From Fibrobacterota bacterium (GTDB taxonomy: Bacteria > Fibrobacterota > Chitinivibrionia > Chitinivibrionales > Chitinispirillaceae): a stretch of 64,000 nucleotides of DNA. The notes beneath the pieces are model-generated. The model saw nothing but the letters and a program-made list of their open reading frames with translations. It had not been told where the DNA came from and did not search any database. The position numbers and the translations under genes were made by a program. Positions 1 through 9,433 of this stretch are shown in pieces. The stretch lies in the NCBI GenBank assembly GCA_023412475.1, contig JAEYNR010000012.1, positions 13,968 to 77,967 of the forward strand. The letters run 5' to 3'. Numbering within the stretch: the stretch's first letter is position 1; each line of letters opens with the position of its first letter.

Positions 1-708
1 ATTTCCTGCATTTACATTATAAATTGGTCTCTGCATCAGATTTTCAGGAAAAAGTTTCATCCCAACCATAGGAAGCAAGCCGCCATAGCCTGAGACTGCA
101 AAAAAGCCGGCAAAAGGTGCGTAGATCGCATTTGCCGCAGCCCAGCATCCTGTTGCTCCATCAGACACCCCGGCTAGAAATACTTTGCTGCTGTCGACAG
201 GGTAGTGAAGAGTCATAAAGCGAAGTGTCTGCAGTATTCTATACATTCCATTTGAGCTCCACCACCGGGCACTGGCACTAGCAGACGGGCTGGCCAGAAA
301 TAGTTGCATACTGTCGGCCAAAGGTGCAAGCATTTCAAAAGCACCTGCTCCTTTGGTATTTACTGTTGTACCGGTACCACCATGAAGATAAATTATCAAA
401 GGGTAAACTGAATCCGGTTTTATATGTTCAGGAGTCTTATATCCCAGCACATAAGCTGTGTTGGACGAATCATATAAAGTCTCTGCCTGTGTGCCGGTTG
501 CTGAGAGCTTTCTGATATCTTTGATCAGTGAGTCTATTGTTTCACTGGTAATAGAGGTGAGCCTGGCATTAAATTTAACTGATGGATTAATAAACCAGGA
601 ACTGAAAGTTTGAAGATCTGCTGGTATCTTTTTTTCACACTGGACTAAAGCTATTATAAATATAAGAGGGGCTACAGTTTTAATGTTTATTCTGAATAAT
701 CTTTTCAT
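1..708 (-). CDS. Lipoprotein alpha/beta-hydrolase (esterase), 3' end cut by the window edge
   Basis: Open reading frame from ATG at 708 running off the window start without a stop (236 codons visible). The N-terminus is a lipoprotein signal (hydrophobic stretch ending in LVQC). Later come an oxyanion-type HGG motif (YLHGGTG) and a nucleophile elbow GVSDGA, which fits G-x-S-x-G of secreted carboxylesterases related to polyhydroxybutyrate depolymerases and feruloyl esterases. The Asp and His of the triad would lie beyond the window. It starts inside the end of the STAS gene (29-bp overlap), so the two are probably co-transcribed. The substrate cannot be told; other esterases of this type in the window suggest plant-polymer side chains. 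Fold assignment fairly sure, function broad. Confidence 0.8.
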   Translation of the reverse strand, partial: MKRLFRINIKTVAPLIFIIALVQCEKKIPADLQTFSSWFINPSVKFNARLTSITSETIDSLIKDIRKLSATGTQAETLYDSSNTAYVLGYKTPEHIKPDSVYPLIIYLHGGTGTTVNTKGAGAFEMLAPLADSMQLFLASPSASASARWWSSNGMYRILQTLRFMTLHYPVDSSKVFLAGVSDGATGCWAAANAIYAPFAGFFAVSGYGGLLPMVGMKLFPENLMQRPIYNVNAGN

Positions 709-1039
709 AGTATTTTTCATCACTATTAATTGGTATTACCCTATCCAGGCCTACTATTGACAACATTTCAGCAATATTAGTGGCAGCCCCGAAGATCATG
801 GAACTAGAGCCTTTTTCCTGAAGCCTTTTTTGAAAATTTGCCAACAGAGTAATAGCACTGGAGTCAATATGAGTTACATTGCTTAGTTCGATGGCTACTT
901 TCAGATGTTGGTGTTTTTCAGCCTCGTCAAAGGCCTGACGAATTCGGATCAGATTTTTAATTACAAATTTTCCATAAAGAATGATGATAAACCAGTCATC
1001 TGTTTTGTCTGTTCTGGGTAATTCGTCTTCTATTTGCAT
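680..1039 (-). CDS. STAS-domain protein (anti-sigma factor antagonist type)
   Basis: A 119-residue single-domain protein. The segment THIDSSAITLLANF matches the conserved STAS loop in which the Ser after Asp is phosphorylated by an RsbW-type kinase; flanking strands and helices fit SpoIIAA/RsbV-like proteins. In such partner-switching systems the unphosphorylated STAS protein binds the kinase and frees a sigma factor or other target. A candidate HATPase partner lies 2.5 kb away (3566-4492, opposite strand), fused to a receiver domain; that pairing is inference. It overlaps the following lipoprotein gene by 29 bp. Start ATG at 1039. Confidence 0.85.
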   Translation of the reverse strand: MQIEDELPRTDKTDDWFIIILYGKFVIKNLIRIRQAFDEAEKHQHLKVAIELSNVTHIDSSAITLLANFQKRLQEKGSSSMIFGAATNIAEMLSIVGLDRVIPINSDEKYYEKIIQNKH

Positions 1040-1180
1040 ACTTTTAAAAATACATGTCGGGGGCGTACTTGTTTATAAGATAATTTTTAAGAAAACGCAG
1101 CAGGTACTAACGGAGAATCTGTAAGTATGAATGTAGAAAAATGTGAAGTTCTTGAGGTTTTTTATTAACGGTTTTAAGGT

Positions 1181-3295
1181 TCATGGAACAAGAGTACTAA
1201 ATGTGGCTGGAAAGTATGCAATGTGGTGTACAGGTTCACTTATCAGACCATAAGTAATAGCAGAATCTGAGAAGCAGAAGCTTATCTTCTGGCTCTTTGT
1301 TTCGATTCTGAAATTTATATCCTGACTGCTGCATTTAAAACTGGTGAGTAGATTTATTGTTTTTTCAGGGTTGGCTGAAAGGTTAAAGGGAGGTGTTCCT
1401 GATGGACGGTTTATTTTTTTCGTTGAAGTATCCGGGTAGATCTCAATAATTTCAGAAGAAGAGCGATTGTTGAAGAAAAGGATTTTTTCTTCATGAACAT
1501 TTCTGAGGTGGTGCTTCCAGGCCTGTATTGAATAGTTATACAATCTTTTAAATTCGTAGCCGGAGTCGCTACTTAAGATCCAGATTCCTCTGTGAGGCCA
1601 GCAGACAGCAACGACAGTGCAGTTTTTTGAACTGAAACGCTCCAAATTGATTTCATCGTAATTTGTTCTAAAAAGAGAAATTGCTGGGGAAAAAAATATT
1701 AATATTGGTAAACACCATCTTAAGTAGCTCAGGGTGTATTCTTTATCAATGGATATCAAGCCTATTAAAAAAAACAGATAACCGAATAACGTTTCTGCAT
1801 AGGGCTTATCCAATTGTACAACACTCCAGGGAACCCGATCCGCCAGCTTCGAAACCCAGATAAGCAAATCCATCATAAGAGCTGGAACTTTAACACAAGC
1901 GGAGCTTATGGACGGAACTATTGATTCAAATAAAAGGCAGATAAAAAATGACCACATATTCAGAGTCATTATACTTACAGCAATCAAATTTGCCAGCAAT
2001 CCAAAAATTGAGATCGATCCAAAGTGAATGATTAAGACTGGTAATGTGCTTAAAAATCCGGAAAATGAGATGTTGAATGTTGAGGTGATTCTGGACAGGA
2101 CATAATCGGCTGTTACGGACTGAATTTTTGGGACTAAGCGGTTCAGAACCGGTGATAAAGTAATAATGCCGATTGTGGCAGAGAATGATAGCTGGTAACC
2201 GGGTAAAAAAAGACTTTCAGGAGAGTGAAGAAGCCACAATGTGCCGGCAAGTCCTATTGATTGCAGAGAATAGTTTTTCTTTTGAAATAATAATGAACCA
2301 ATAATAAGGGTAGCCATGATTGTAGCCCGAAAAAGTGACGGGATAAATCCGATAAAAAGCTGATAGAGCCAAAGTACTGCCAGCGCTGCTAAATGTCTTA
2401 CATTGTTTGTTACAGGAAAAAGTGCCAGAAAATAGTAAGTTGCAGCAATGAGCATGCCTGCGTGGAGCCCTGAGATTGCCAGAAGGTGGTAAATACCAGA
2501 TTTCCTAAAACTTTCCTTTATTTCATCTGTAAGGTATTCGCTTTCTCCTAAAAAGGAAGCCTGAAGAATTGCACGATGGGCTGGATTGTGAAAGCGATCC
2601 AATACAGTAAGGACTCTCTCTCTGAATTGTTCTGCAACTTTTGTCAGAATATTGGGAGATGATATGATGGAGATAGAGTCTACTGTCATTTTAGCCCAAA
2701 CACCTTTGGATAACAATATTCGTGATTCATTGAAATCCCAGTGTCTCAACGCTTTGCGTGGTGCACTGCAATGGCCGTAAACTGATACTTTGGCACAGGA
2801 AACCGGACTTACTTTTCCTGTGCACTGGATAAGTTTTCCTTTCAGTTTATTTACCGAATCGAAGGAGGCAGTCTCGCATTTAACAAGAAAACGGTATCCT
2901 TGTTTTACAGGAACTGGACTGGAGATAATATCACCTGATATCATGTGGCCGCACCGGAGAGTTTGAGGCTTGTTTAATAGAGATGAGATGCTGAGCTGTT
3001 CAGATGATCGAAAAATACAGAACAGTAAAGAAAGGAGGAAGAAAACTATAAAGCGGATTTTTCTGGAGGTGAAAATAGCTGCAAAATAGAAAGAAAACAT
3101 TGCTGAAATAAGTTTAATGGTGTAAAATTGATGCATTGAAGGCAGTATTTTTAATGATTCGGTTGGAATTAAATCAACTGTAATTACGCCCATTGAAACC
3201 GCCGCCCAGCTTATAAGCCCTGGAAAGCGTGACCAGATGGTTAGTCGCGGAAAGATACTGGAGAACCAATTATACAATCCAGTAATATTTTTCAT
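1181..3295 (-). CDS. comEC: ComEC/Rec2-family membrane channel protein lacking a recognisable beta-lactamase domain
   Basis: A protein of about 704 residues. The N-terminal third contains membrane segments and a soluble OB-like region with several Cys (DUF4131 position). The central polytopic part carries the family signature LLAISGLHAGML around residue 270, typical of the ComEC/Rec2 competence domain that passes single-stranded DNA across the inner membrane. The last 170 or so residues follow the final membrane helices but show no HxHxDH metal-binding motif, so the usual C-terminal metallo-beta-lactamase nuclease domain seems absent or extremely diverged. ATG at 3295 is taken; a TTG directly precedes it. 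No other competence genes are in view. Confidence 0.85.
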   Translation of the reverse strand: MKNITGLYNWFSSIFPRLTIWSRFPGLISWAAVSMGVITVDLIPTESLKILPSMHQFYTIKLISAMFSFYFAAIFTSRKIRFIVFFLLSLLFCIFRSSEQLSISSLLNKPQTLRCGHMISGDIISSPVPVKQGYRFLVKCETASFDSVNKLKGKLIQCTGKVSPVSCAKVSVYGHCSAPRKALRHWDFNESRILLSKGVWAKMTVDSISIISSPNILTKVAEQFRERVLTVLDRFHNPAHRAILQASFLGESEYLTDEIKESFRKSGIYHLLAISGLHAGMLIAATYYFLALFPVTNNVRHLAALAVLWLYQLFIGFIPSLFRATIMATLIIGSLLFQKKNYSLQSIGLAGTLWLLHSPESLFLPGYQLSFSATIGIITLSPVLNRLVPKIQSVTADYVLSRITSTFNISFSGFLSTLPVLIIHFGSISIFGLLANLIAVSIMTLNMWSFFICLLFESIVPSISSACVKVPALMMDLLIWVSKLADRVPWSVVQLDKPYAETLFGYLFFLIGLISIDKEYTLSYLRWCLPILIFFSPAISLFRTNYDEINLERFSSKNCTVVAVCWPHRGIWILSSDSGYEFKRLYNYSIQAWKHHLRNVHEEKILFFNNRSSSEIIEIYPDTSTKKINRPSGTPPFNLSANPEKTINLLTSFKCSSQDINFRIETKSQKISFCFSDSAITYGLISEPVHHIAYFPATFSTLVP

Positions 3296-3565
3296 CAATA
3301 TTGAGGTCTCTATGTGAAAATAACGATCCTTAGCTAACCCATATGCTGATCAGAAATTCTTCAGATAACAACAATCTTCTCACTTAATAGAGATCACAGA
3401 ACTGTTAGTTTGTTAGCGGAAAGCTTGAAATTGGAAAACTAAAATGAAATTAAGCTGGGAGAATAACACTAATATAATTGGTTTTTCGCCTTATAGTGAA
3501 TATACCAACACGGGTATTTTTCTCATGTTGTAGTGGTATTAACCGGAGTGCTAAAAATCTGATTT

Positions 3566-4492
3566 ATGGAAAAAACAGGTACTACGATTTTAATTGTTGA
3601 TGATGATTGTGAAATCCGGCAGATGATTTCTGATTTTCTCAGAGACTGTGAATCTTATAATGTACTGGAAGCTGAAAATGGGAAACAGGCTCTTGAGATA
3701 CTAAAAAATAATAAAGCCGATTTGGTTATCTCTGATATTAATATGCCTGAAATGAAGGGCTTTGACCTGCTCAAAGAGATAAAAGAAAGATTTCCGCTGA
3801 TCAAAAGAGTGCTGATAACAGCTTACAACGTTGAAGATTATCTTAATCTGGCTTTAAAGCATGACATCGGTAACATACTTGTAAAAAGTGTACCTTTTAA
3901 TTTTTCCGAATTCACCTCAATAATTTCTTATCTGCTAAATGGAGATATATTTGGTTTATCCCACTATTTTGATGAATCGGTTTCAGAAAAAAAGATGAAG
4001 ATACGCAGCTCAAGAGCTCTGGATAAAGATGCAGAATTGATTATCGATCAGCTCGGACCTATCGATCAGCCCAAATGTTTAGAATTAGTTATTGTTGAAT
4101 TGCTTACCAATGCAATATTTTATGGAATCCGCAATGAAATGCCGGATAAAAAGGAGTTATGGTCTCATGATTTTCTGCTTCCCGAAGAGCAGGCAATTAA
4201 GGTCTCTGTTGCCAGAGATGACCATAAGTATGCCATTTCGGTAAGTGATTTTGGGGGGAGGCTCAAAAAGTACGATATTCTTTACTGGCTAAATCGGCAG
4301 ATTAGCTGTAACCAGGATGGATTGCCGCTGGGACTTTATGATTCCCATGGCAGGGGTTTTTTTATTGTCCGCAAGTATATTGATCGACTCATTATTAACA
4401 TTGATCAGGCTCGCAAAACCGAAATAATAATCATTAATTACTTCTCCAAAGTATATAAAGGGTATAAACCTCTTTACATAAATGAAATATGA
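3566..4492 (+). CDS. Response-regulator receiver fused to an RsbW-like HATPase domain
   Basis: 308 residues. Residues 7-120 are a receiver domain: acidic pocket DDD near 11-13, phospho-acceptor Asp in VISDINMPEM (about 57), switch Thr in LITAYN, and Lys in LVKSVPFN. Residues 170-300 resemble a serine-kinase-type HATPase (anti-sigma factor family): N-box-like ELLTNAIFYG, a DFGG turn and a GRGFFIVRKY glycine-rich lid. There is no phospho-acceptor His (DHp) domain. Receiver-HATPase fusions usually control partner switching, the kinase acting on a STAS protein. It overlaps the downstream pseudouridine synthase by 4 bp (ATGA), so translation is probably coupled, though the functions look unrelated. 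Confidence 0.85.
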   Translation: MEKTGTTILIVDDDCEIRQMISDFLRDCESYNVLEAENGKQALEILKNNKADLVISDINMPEMKGFDLLKEIKERFPLIKRVLITAYNVEDYLNLALKHDIGNILVKSVPFNFSEFTSIISYLLNGDIFGLSHYFDESVSEKKMKIRSSRALDKDAELIIDQLGPIDQPKCLELVIVELLTNAIFYGIRNEMPDKKELWSHDFLLPEEQAIKVSVARDDHKYAISVSDFGGRLKKYDILYWLNRQISCNQDGLPLGLYDSHGRGFFIVRKYIDRLIINIDQARKTEIIIINYFSKVYKGYKPLYINEI

Positions 4493-5430
4493 AGTTCAAT
4501 TCAAAAGTACCGGCAAATATTGCACCGGGAACCAGATTGATTGATTATCTGGTGCAAAGATTTACCTATCATAACAGGGATGAGTGGGAGGAAAAAATCA
4601 AGCGTGGAAAAGTCATGCTTGACCAGAGCTATCCTCTAATAAAAGAGATGCTAAATCCCGGAATGATGATTATCTACGATCCGGGAGATTTTCAGGAGCC
4701 TCCGGCCAATCTAGATTATTCGATTTTATTTGAAGATGATTGGTTTCTGGGAATCAATAAACCAGCCAACCTTCTGGTACACCGGGCAGGAAAATCTTTC
4801 AGAAATAATCTTATCTACCAGCTTCGTCATGTCCACCAACCCCCATTCAGCAATGCCCATACTGTTCACAGACTGGATAGAGACACTTCAGGGGTGATAC
4901 TGGTTGCAAAAAACGCTGAAGCCAGGGCTGAAGTTGGTAAACAGTTTATGGAGTCACAAATAGATAAAGAGTATGTAGCTATTGTTCATGGAATCCCTGA
5001 TATTTCAATATTTAAAGACATATGCTTACCAATAGGAAAATCAAAGAACTCTGAAATTACCTACAAATTTGGTGTAGATCCACAAGGCAAAGAAGCCTCT
5101 ACGTTGCTTAAGGAGTGTGAAGCTCTTGGCAGTTGTCATTCCATGCTAGTTGTTAAACCACTGACTGGAAGAACTCATCAGATAAGAATTCATCTTGCTG
5201 CAATCGGCCACAAAATAGTAGGGGACAAGCTATACGGGATGAGTGAAGAAGATTACATCAGATGGAGGGACAAACCAGAAGAAAGAAACGATGAATTGCA
5301 GTTTCCCCGCCATGCACTGCACTGCAGGATGATGTCCTTTTTTCACCCTTATATTAAACAGATGGTTTCACTGAAAGCAGAGTTGCCAGAAGATATGCTG
5401 GTATTGGCAAAAAAACTGAAGGAAATTTAA
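4489..5430 (+). CDS. RluA-family RNA pseudouridine synthase
   Basis: 313 residues. An N-terminal S4-like RNA-binding segment (about 15-75) is followed by the RluA catalytic domain, with the motif HRLDRDTSGVIL whose second Asp is the nucleophile that isomerises uridine in rRNA or tRNA. Downstream LTGRTHQIRIHLAAIGH is the conserved second motif, and GDKLYG fits the family. The exact target uridine cannot be predicted from sequence. Translation is probably coupled to the receiver-HATPase gene (ATGA overlap). A hairpin terminator follows the stop codon. Confidence 0.92.
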   Translation: MKFNSKVPANIAPGTRLIDYLVQRFTYHNRDEWEEKIKRGKVMLDQSYPLIKEMLNPGMMIIYDPGDFQEPPANLDYSILFEDDWFLGINKPANLLVHRAGKSFRNNLIYQLRHVHQPPFSNAHTVHRLDRDTSGVILVAKNAEARAEVGKQFMESQIDKEYVAIVHGIPDISIFKDICLPIGKSKNSEITYKFGVDPQGKEASTLLKECEALGSCHSMLVVKPLTGRTHQIRIHLAAIGHKIVGDKLYGMSEEDYIRWRDKPEERNDELQFPRHALHCRMMSFFHPYIKQMVSLKAELPEDMLVLAKKLKEI

Positions 5431-5440
5431 AGAAATAAAT

Positions 5441-5464
5441 ACGGGGCCTCCTGACCCCGTTTAA
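5441..5464. terminator. Bidirectional hairpin terminator between the pseudouridine synthase and HU
   Basis: ACGGGG and CCCCGT pair around an 8-nt loop and are followed by TTT on the plus strand. On the minus strand an A/T-rich run also follows, so it can serve both convergent genes. Confidence 0.7.
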
Positions 5465-5474
5465 CTCTTGCAAG

Positions 5475-5813
5475 TTATTTTTTCTTTTTTGCAGCTTTTG
5501 CCGGTGCTTTTGCCGATGCTTTTGCTGTGGTGCCTACAATTGCATCCTTGGCAGCTTTTGCGACTTTGAATTTAACAACCTTTTTAGCAGGAATCTTTAT
5601 CTGCTCGCCGGTTGCTGGATTTCTTCCCATTCTGGCTTTACGCTGTACCAAAACGAGCTTTCCAAGCCCTGGCATAGTGAAACCATTTTTAGCTTCCTTG
5701 TATGCCAATTGTGCCAGTGTGTCCAAAATGGACTTGATCTGTTTTTTCGGAAGCTGAAGAGTTTCCGACAGCTTCGCGACAATCTGAGATTGCGTCAGGC
5801 TCTTTCCTGCCAT
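5475..5813 (-). CDS. hup: HU-family DNA-binding protein with Lys/Ala-rich tail
   Basis: 112 residues. The HU/IHF fold runs from residue 3 to about 92, with the DNA-binding arm motif GRNPATGEQIKIPAKK. HU dimers bend and compact DNA. The last 20 residues form an Ala/Lys/Pro tail (repeats like KAPAKAAKKKK) resembling histone-H1-like extensions seen on some bacterial HU proteins. The frame is clean and monocistronic. Recognition is secure; whether it is HU or IHF-like in specificity is not resolved. Confidence 0.95.
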   Translation of the reverse strand: MAGKSLTQSQIVAKLSETLQLPKKQIKSILDTLAQLAYKEAKNGFTMPGLGKLVLVQRKARMGRNPATGEQIKIPAKKVVKFKVAKAAKDAIVGTTAKASAKAPAKAAKKKK

Positions 5814-6333
5814 GCGCTCTCCTTTTGTTGAAACAAAGTGGAAAATTGATACTGATAATTAATGAACAGAAGTATAAATCAGTGCTAATCTGTTGTCCAG
5901 AAAAATATGTTTTATATATTCATTTTTATACTGAAAACAGGGAGAATAATGCAATTCTATAATTATTATCACTATTTTTATTGGTTGAAGAATCAATTAA
6001 ACTATGAAAGTATTGTTTAATATAATGTTTCTTTGAGTTAGCTTTTGAATAAAAAAGACATTAGTTGGGTTTAAAGAAAATGCTAAAAGGCCAACTTAAA
6101 ATCAGTATATAAACCGGATTAGCCCCCGATCAAAACCTGTTTTATATCATCTGTAACTATTTATGGCAGAGTAAAGGGACTAATGAATTCGAGCTTTTAA
6201 GAGGTACTGCTAAAGGGGTATTTTAACTGTTTAGGAGGCTTATCCGGAACCAACCTTTACTTTGAAGAGGTGAGCTGCAGGATGTCCAAGCATCTATAAT
6301 GAAAATACTATAGATAAAGAGTGGCCGTTGGTA
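5814..6333. other. Intergenic region, A/T-rich
   Basis: About 520 bp between divergently transcribed HU and the membrane peptidase. It must hold both promoters. No convincing ORF, RNA or strong palindrome was seen. Confidence 0.5.
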
Positions 6334-7356
6334 ATGGGCCGTTTCAAAGCAATTCGCATGGATCAGGCTGTTACTGCGGCCAAACACTATTTTGCTTTAG
6401 CGATTCAGCTATCCGCACCAAAAAGGTATTACAGAAAAGTGAATAGAATTTTGTATAAGCTGTGCATTGTTATCTTAGCCAGATTAGTTAAATCTACTCT
6501 GATAATTCTAACGATCATTGGTACATCCTTTCCGATCGGGGTTCATTTTATTGGTGATGCTCCTTCTTATCTAGATTCTCACCTTTCTGAACATGAATAT
6601 AAACGTATAGCAAAATTGTTTGGACTTCCACAATCTGTCGATACTTCTGCGGTTGTTGTTACTTTTTATAAAAAAGCGAAAGCACCGGTGTTGGGGATAA
6701 AACTTCCTGAATGGGGTGGAGGTGGAGCTCTTGGAACAGATAGCATCTTTATTCCTATGGATGTTGAATATGCTTTTTTTCATCAGGATTTTCAGCGCAT
6801 ATTAACTCATGAATTGGTTCATCTGGTTATCAGCAGAAAATACGGAAATGTTAATATTCCACGCTGGTTTCATGAGGGAATGGCCATGGCCCTATCAGGT
6901 GAAATCGATTCGGATGCACCCATCACTTTGTCAAAAGCAGTTTTGAGTGGAAAACTTTTAACCCTGGATTCTATAAAATACGTAAACAGGTTTAAAAGAG
7001 ATAAAGCTCGTTTGGCATATTGCCAGAGCCATTTTGCTGTTCAGTTTTTAATATTGCAATACGGACAGGATCTTTTACCGGAACTGCTTTCAGAAATCAA
7101 GGACAGGTCTTCTTTTGAGTCAGCATGTATTCGGGTTTTTGGACTCAATGGTAGAGAAATAGATTCTCTTGTAAATCAAAAAATAAAATCGCAATATCAG
7201 TTCAATTTTTTGCTGGATGATACGTTTTTCTGGTTTATTATTCTGATACTGGCAATAAGCGGATTTGTGGCTACTTTTTTACGTAAGAGAAAACGGATAA
7301 AAGAAATGGATCTTGAAGAAAAAGAACTGTGCCTTGATAGCCAAGAAGATCAATAG
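6334..7356 (+). CDS. Membrane-anchored gluzincin-type metallopeptidase (peptidase MA-like)
   Basis: About 340 residues. An N-terminal hydrophobic segment near residues 45-65 and a C-terminal membrane helix (about 298-315) followed by a basic/acidic tail flank a soluble domain. That domain carries the zinc motif HELVH (within ILTHELVHLV) and, 20 residues later, WFHEGMA, whose Glu is the likely third zinc ligand as in peptidase MA family proteins. Natural substrates of this family are mostly unknown. A TTG at 6328 in the same frame is an alternative start; ATG 6334 is taken because the upstream purine stretch (AAAGAG) is better placed. Monocistronic. Confidence 0.8.
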   Translation: MGRFKAIRMDQAVTAAKHYFALAIQLSAPKRYYRKVNRILYKLCIVILARLVKSTLIILTIIGTSFPIGVHFIGDAPSYLDSHLSEHEYKRIAKLFGLPQSVDTSAVVVTFYKKAKAPVLGIKLPEWGGGGALGTDSIFIPMDVEYAFFHQDFQRILTHELVHLVISRKYGNVNIPRWFHEGMAMALSGEIDSDAPITLSKAVLSGKLLTLDSIKYVNRFKRDKARLAYCQSHFAVQFLILQYGQDLLPELLSEIKDRSSFESACIRVFGLNGREIDSLVNQKIKSQYQFNFLLDDTFFWFIILILAISGFVATFLRKRKRIKEMDLEEKELCLDSQEDQ

Positions 7357-7887
7357 CAGGAGAAAATAAGCCCGGCAGGTTTAGATCATACTCTAGAAAA
7401 TCATTCAAATAAAAAAAATGTCACAACTAACCTTTCAGACTGGTATATTTTCATTGAAACACAGGCTACTCTGTCTAAGTTTTTACTATCTCGGATGGAT
7501 TAATTGAAGATGAAATGCACAGGGCTTGAGAAAACTGAGATCTTAAAGACTCGCCCAGGGTAATACATTTCCATATTAAGGAAAAAATACTGCCTTTGGG
7601 AAGTTCGCAGAGCCTATTCAATATTTGTGATGCTTAAGTTTTCGAAAGTCTCAGGATTCCAAGGCTTCGAAGAAGGTCACGTCAATCAAAGCAGTACACT
7701 TAAACAGTAGCTTTATACTGGATACCAGACGATTGAAGAATGACAGTGATAATCGTTTGATTTGGGTTTTGCTTTGATTATCTAAAAAAAATGCCACCAG
7801 GAGCTGCTGCTTCTTTCACAAAATTCGATTTTTCACTACTGTATATTTGGAAAAAATCATCTGCACCGTTTTTTGGGGAGGGAAAAA
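7357..7887. other. Intergenic region containing a degraded sequence shared with 36.07-36.18 kb
   Basis: About 530 bp with no intact gene. Roughly 7635-7740 aligns almost without gaps, but with many substitutions, to about 36068-36180. Both copies lack an uninterrupted reading frame, so they look like decayed relics of one element or gene. The identity of the parent is unknown. Confidence 0.45.
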
Positions 7888-8520
7888 ATGGATCTTTATG
7901 CAAAAAAAATATTAGGTTTTCTGCAGGCAAATCCAAATCTTGATCTGGAAACAGCAGATATTGCCTTTCACCTGAAGCTGGATGAACACTTTGTGCAAAA
8001 TTACCTGAGTCAACTACTTCGTCAGGAGACAGTTGTCAACCGTAGAGATGCTTACGGCAGGATTTGCTGGTACACTCATGATGCACAACAGGAAATAGCC
8101 GTTATGGAGCCCATATCAGTTCGCAAACCTCAAAGCAATGTTGAAAAAGAGATTGGAAGTGATGAGTTTGATGATTTTTTAGACAATCAGGGAAAAAAAT
8201 TGCCAATCTTAAAGGTTCTGTTTTTTGCGGCTCTGATGGCTGCCTTTGGTGCATTAGGTTATCTGGGTTTGGAGTCGATCAATGGTAAGATCAACCGGGT
8301 CTTCGATTCTATGAAACAAATATCTGATAGTGTTGTGGTTAAAACTGAATACGACTTGCAGAAAAATGAGTTTTCATCAAAAATGATGATAATGGAAAAT
8401 GAAATAAAATCTCTTACCAACCTGGTTGACAGTCTTAAGACTGTTATAGTAAAGAGCGAAATGGAGAAAGTACCAAAAAGCAAAACGAATATGAGTAGGA
8501 GCAGAAAAAAACGCAAATAA
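7888..8520 (+). CDS. Winged-helix / membrane / coiled-coil protein of unknown function
   Basis: 210 residues from ATG 7888, which has GGGGAGGG five bases upstream; the TTG at 7873 overlaps that ribosome binding site and is rejected. Residues 1-70 look like a small winged-helix domain (ILGFLQANPNLDLET then YLSQLLRQETVVNRR, as in modular DNA-binding wings). An acidic linker leads to one membrane helix (about 112-132) and a heptad-rich C-terminal half that should form a coiled coil, ending in a very basic tail. Which side of the membrane each part faces is not certain; a cytoplasmic DNA-binding head with periplasmic coil is the simplest reading. No family name recognised. Confidence 0.75.
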   Translation: MDLYAKKILGFLQANPNLDLETADIAFHLKLDEHFVQNYLSQLLRQETVVNRRDAYGRICWYTHDAQQEIAVMEPISVRKPQSNVEKEIGSDEFDDFLDNQGKKLPILKVLFFAALMAAFGALGYLGLESINGKINRVFDSMKQISDSVVVKTEYDLQKNEFSSKMMIMENEIKSLTNLVDSLKTVIVKSEMEKVPKSKTNMSRSRKKRK

Positions 8521-8522
8521 AC

Positions 8523-8556
8523 AAAGCCTCATAAAGAATCATCTATATGAGGCTTT
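8523..8556. terminator. Bidirectional terminator
   Basis: AAAGCCTCATA and TATGAGGCTTT form an 11-bp stem with a 12-nt loop. The flanking A and T runs let it act for both convergent neighbours. Confidence 0.85.
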
Positions 8557-8585
8557 AAAGCTTAAGTAGTCAAGCGCACAATCTT

Positions 8586-8984
8586 TTAATCTTTTAATTT
8601 TTTTATCTGTTTTCCGATATAATCCAGTTTGATAGAAATTGTATACCCCTTGTAACCTTCTTTGTTACGGATATTTTCGGGGACCAGCAGTGCTTCTACT
8701 GAATCCGCATCCTTTACACCGTTAACTTCAACTGGTGTGCACTCAACAACCATAGAACCGGTACGCGGTGCATAACTGACTTCCAGAATTGTGCCTTTGG
8801 GGATGTCGTTATTAAAAGCATCAGAAAAGGAATTATCTTCCCAAAGGGTTTCAATTTTTTCCCTCTCCAGAGTCTCTTCCACTGATAAACGATCTCCCTT
8901 TTTAATATCATTTGTAGGACCACAGCCTGTTATTGCAAAAACCAATATAGAGAAAAACAAAACCAATTTGGTTACCCTGAGCAT
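8586..8984 (-). CDS. Small lipoprotein of unknown function
   Basis: 132 residues with a clear lipoprotein signal (hydrophobic run ending AITGC), so it is exported and lipid-anchored. The mature part (about 112 residues) is hydrophilic with a predicted beta-rich C-terminal half; nothing in it matches a domain I recognise. ATG 8984 is preceded by GGGAGG. It converges on the winged-helix membrane protein and shares the terminator at 8523-8556. Confidence 0.75.
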   Translation of the reverse strand: MLRVTKLVLFFSILVFAITGCGPTNDIKKGDRLSVEETLEREKIETLWEDNSFSDAFNNDIPKGTILEVSYAPRTGSMVVECTPVEVNGVKDADSVEALLVPENIRNKEGYKGYTISIKLDYIGKQIKKLKD

Positions 8985-9433
8985 TCAAACCTCCCTCATA
9001 TTTATATTATTTTAAAAAAGAATCAACTACCCAGATTTATATAAATTAACACACTTCACCTTTAAAAACAAACTTTAGTGAAGAATCTTAAAACTTCGAG
9101 TAAAAAAAATGTTTTACTAATCTCATTTCTTGCATTATTATACAATTCAAAAGGTAATAAAGGCCATCTGTTCAAGATTTTTACCTGTTTTAGCTTTTTT
9201 CGAACAGGTCTGTACGAAAAAAACAGTTAAAAAGCCATTTAGAATCATCCAACACCAGCTATGATGCTGTAACAATAATACCTACTCCAAAATTTCGATT
9301 CTTCATTTTTCTATCCATTTTCCGATTGATCTGTTTTTTAATTGTGGTGGAAGCTAAGCAGCTAATTCTGGCATATATGATTTTACTCATACTATTTATT
9401 ATATGTAATCCATAAGGGCAAAGGACTTGGTTA
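8985..9433. other. Intergenic region, A/T-rich
   Basis: About 450 bp between divergent genes. It should contain the promoters of the lipoprotein and the GrpB-family gene. The minus-strand open frame here overlaps the GrpB gene and has no protein-like character. Nothing else seen. Confidence 0.45.
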
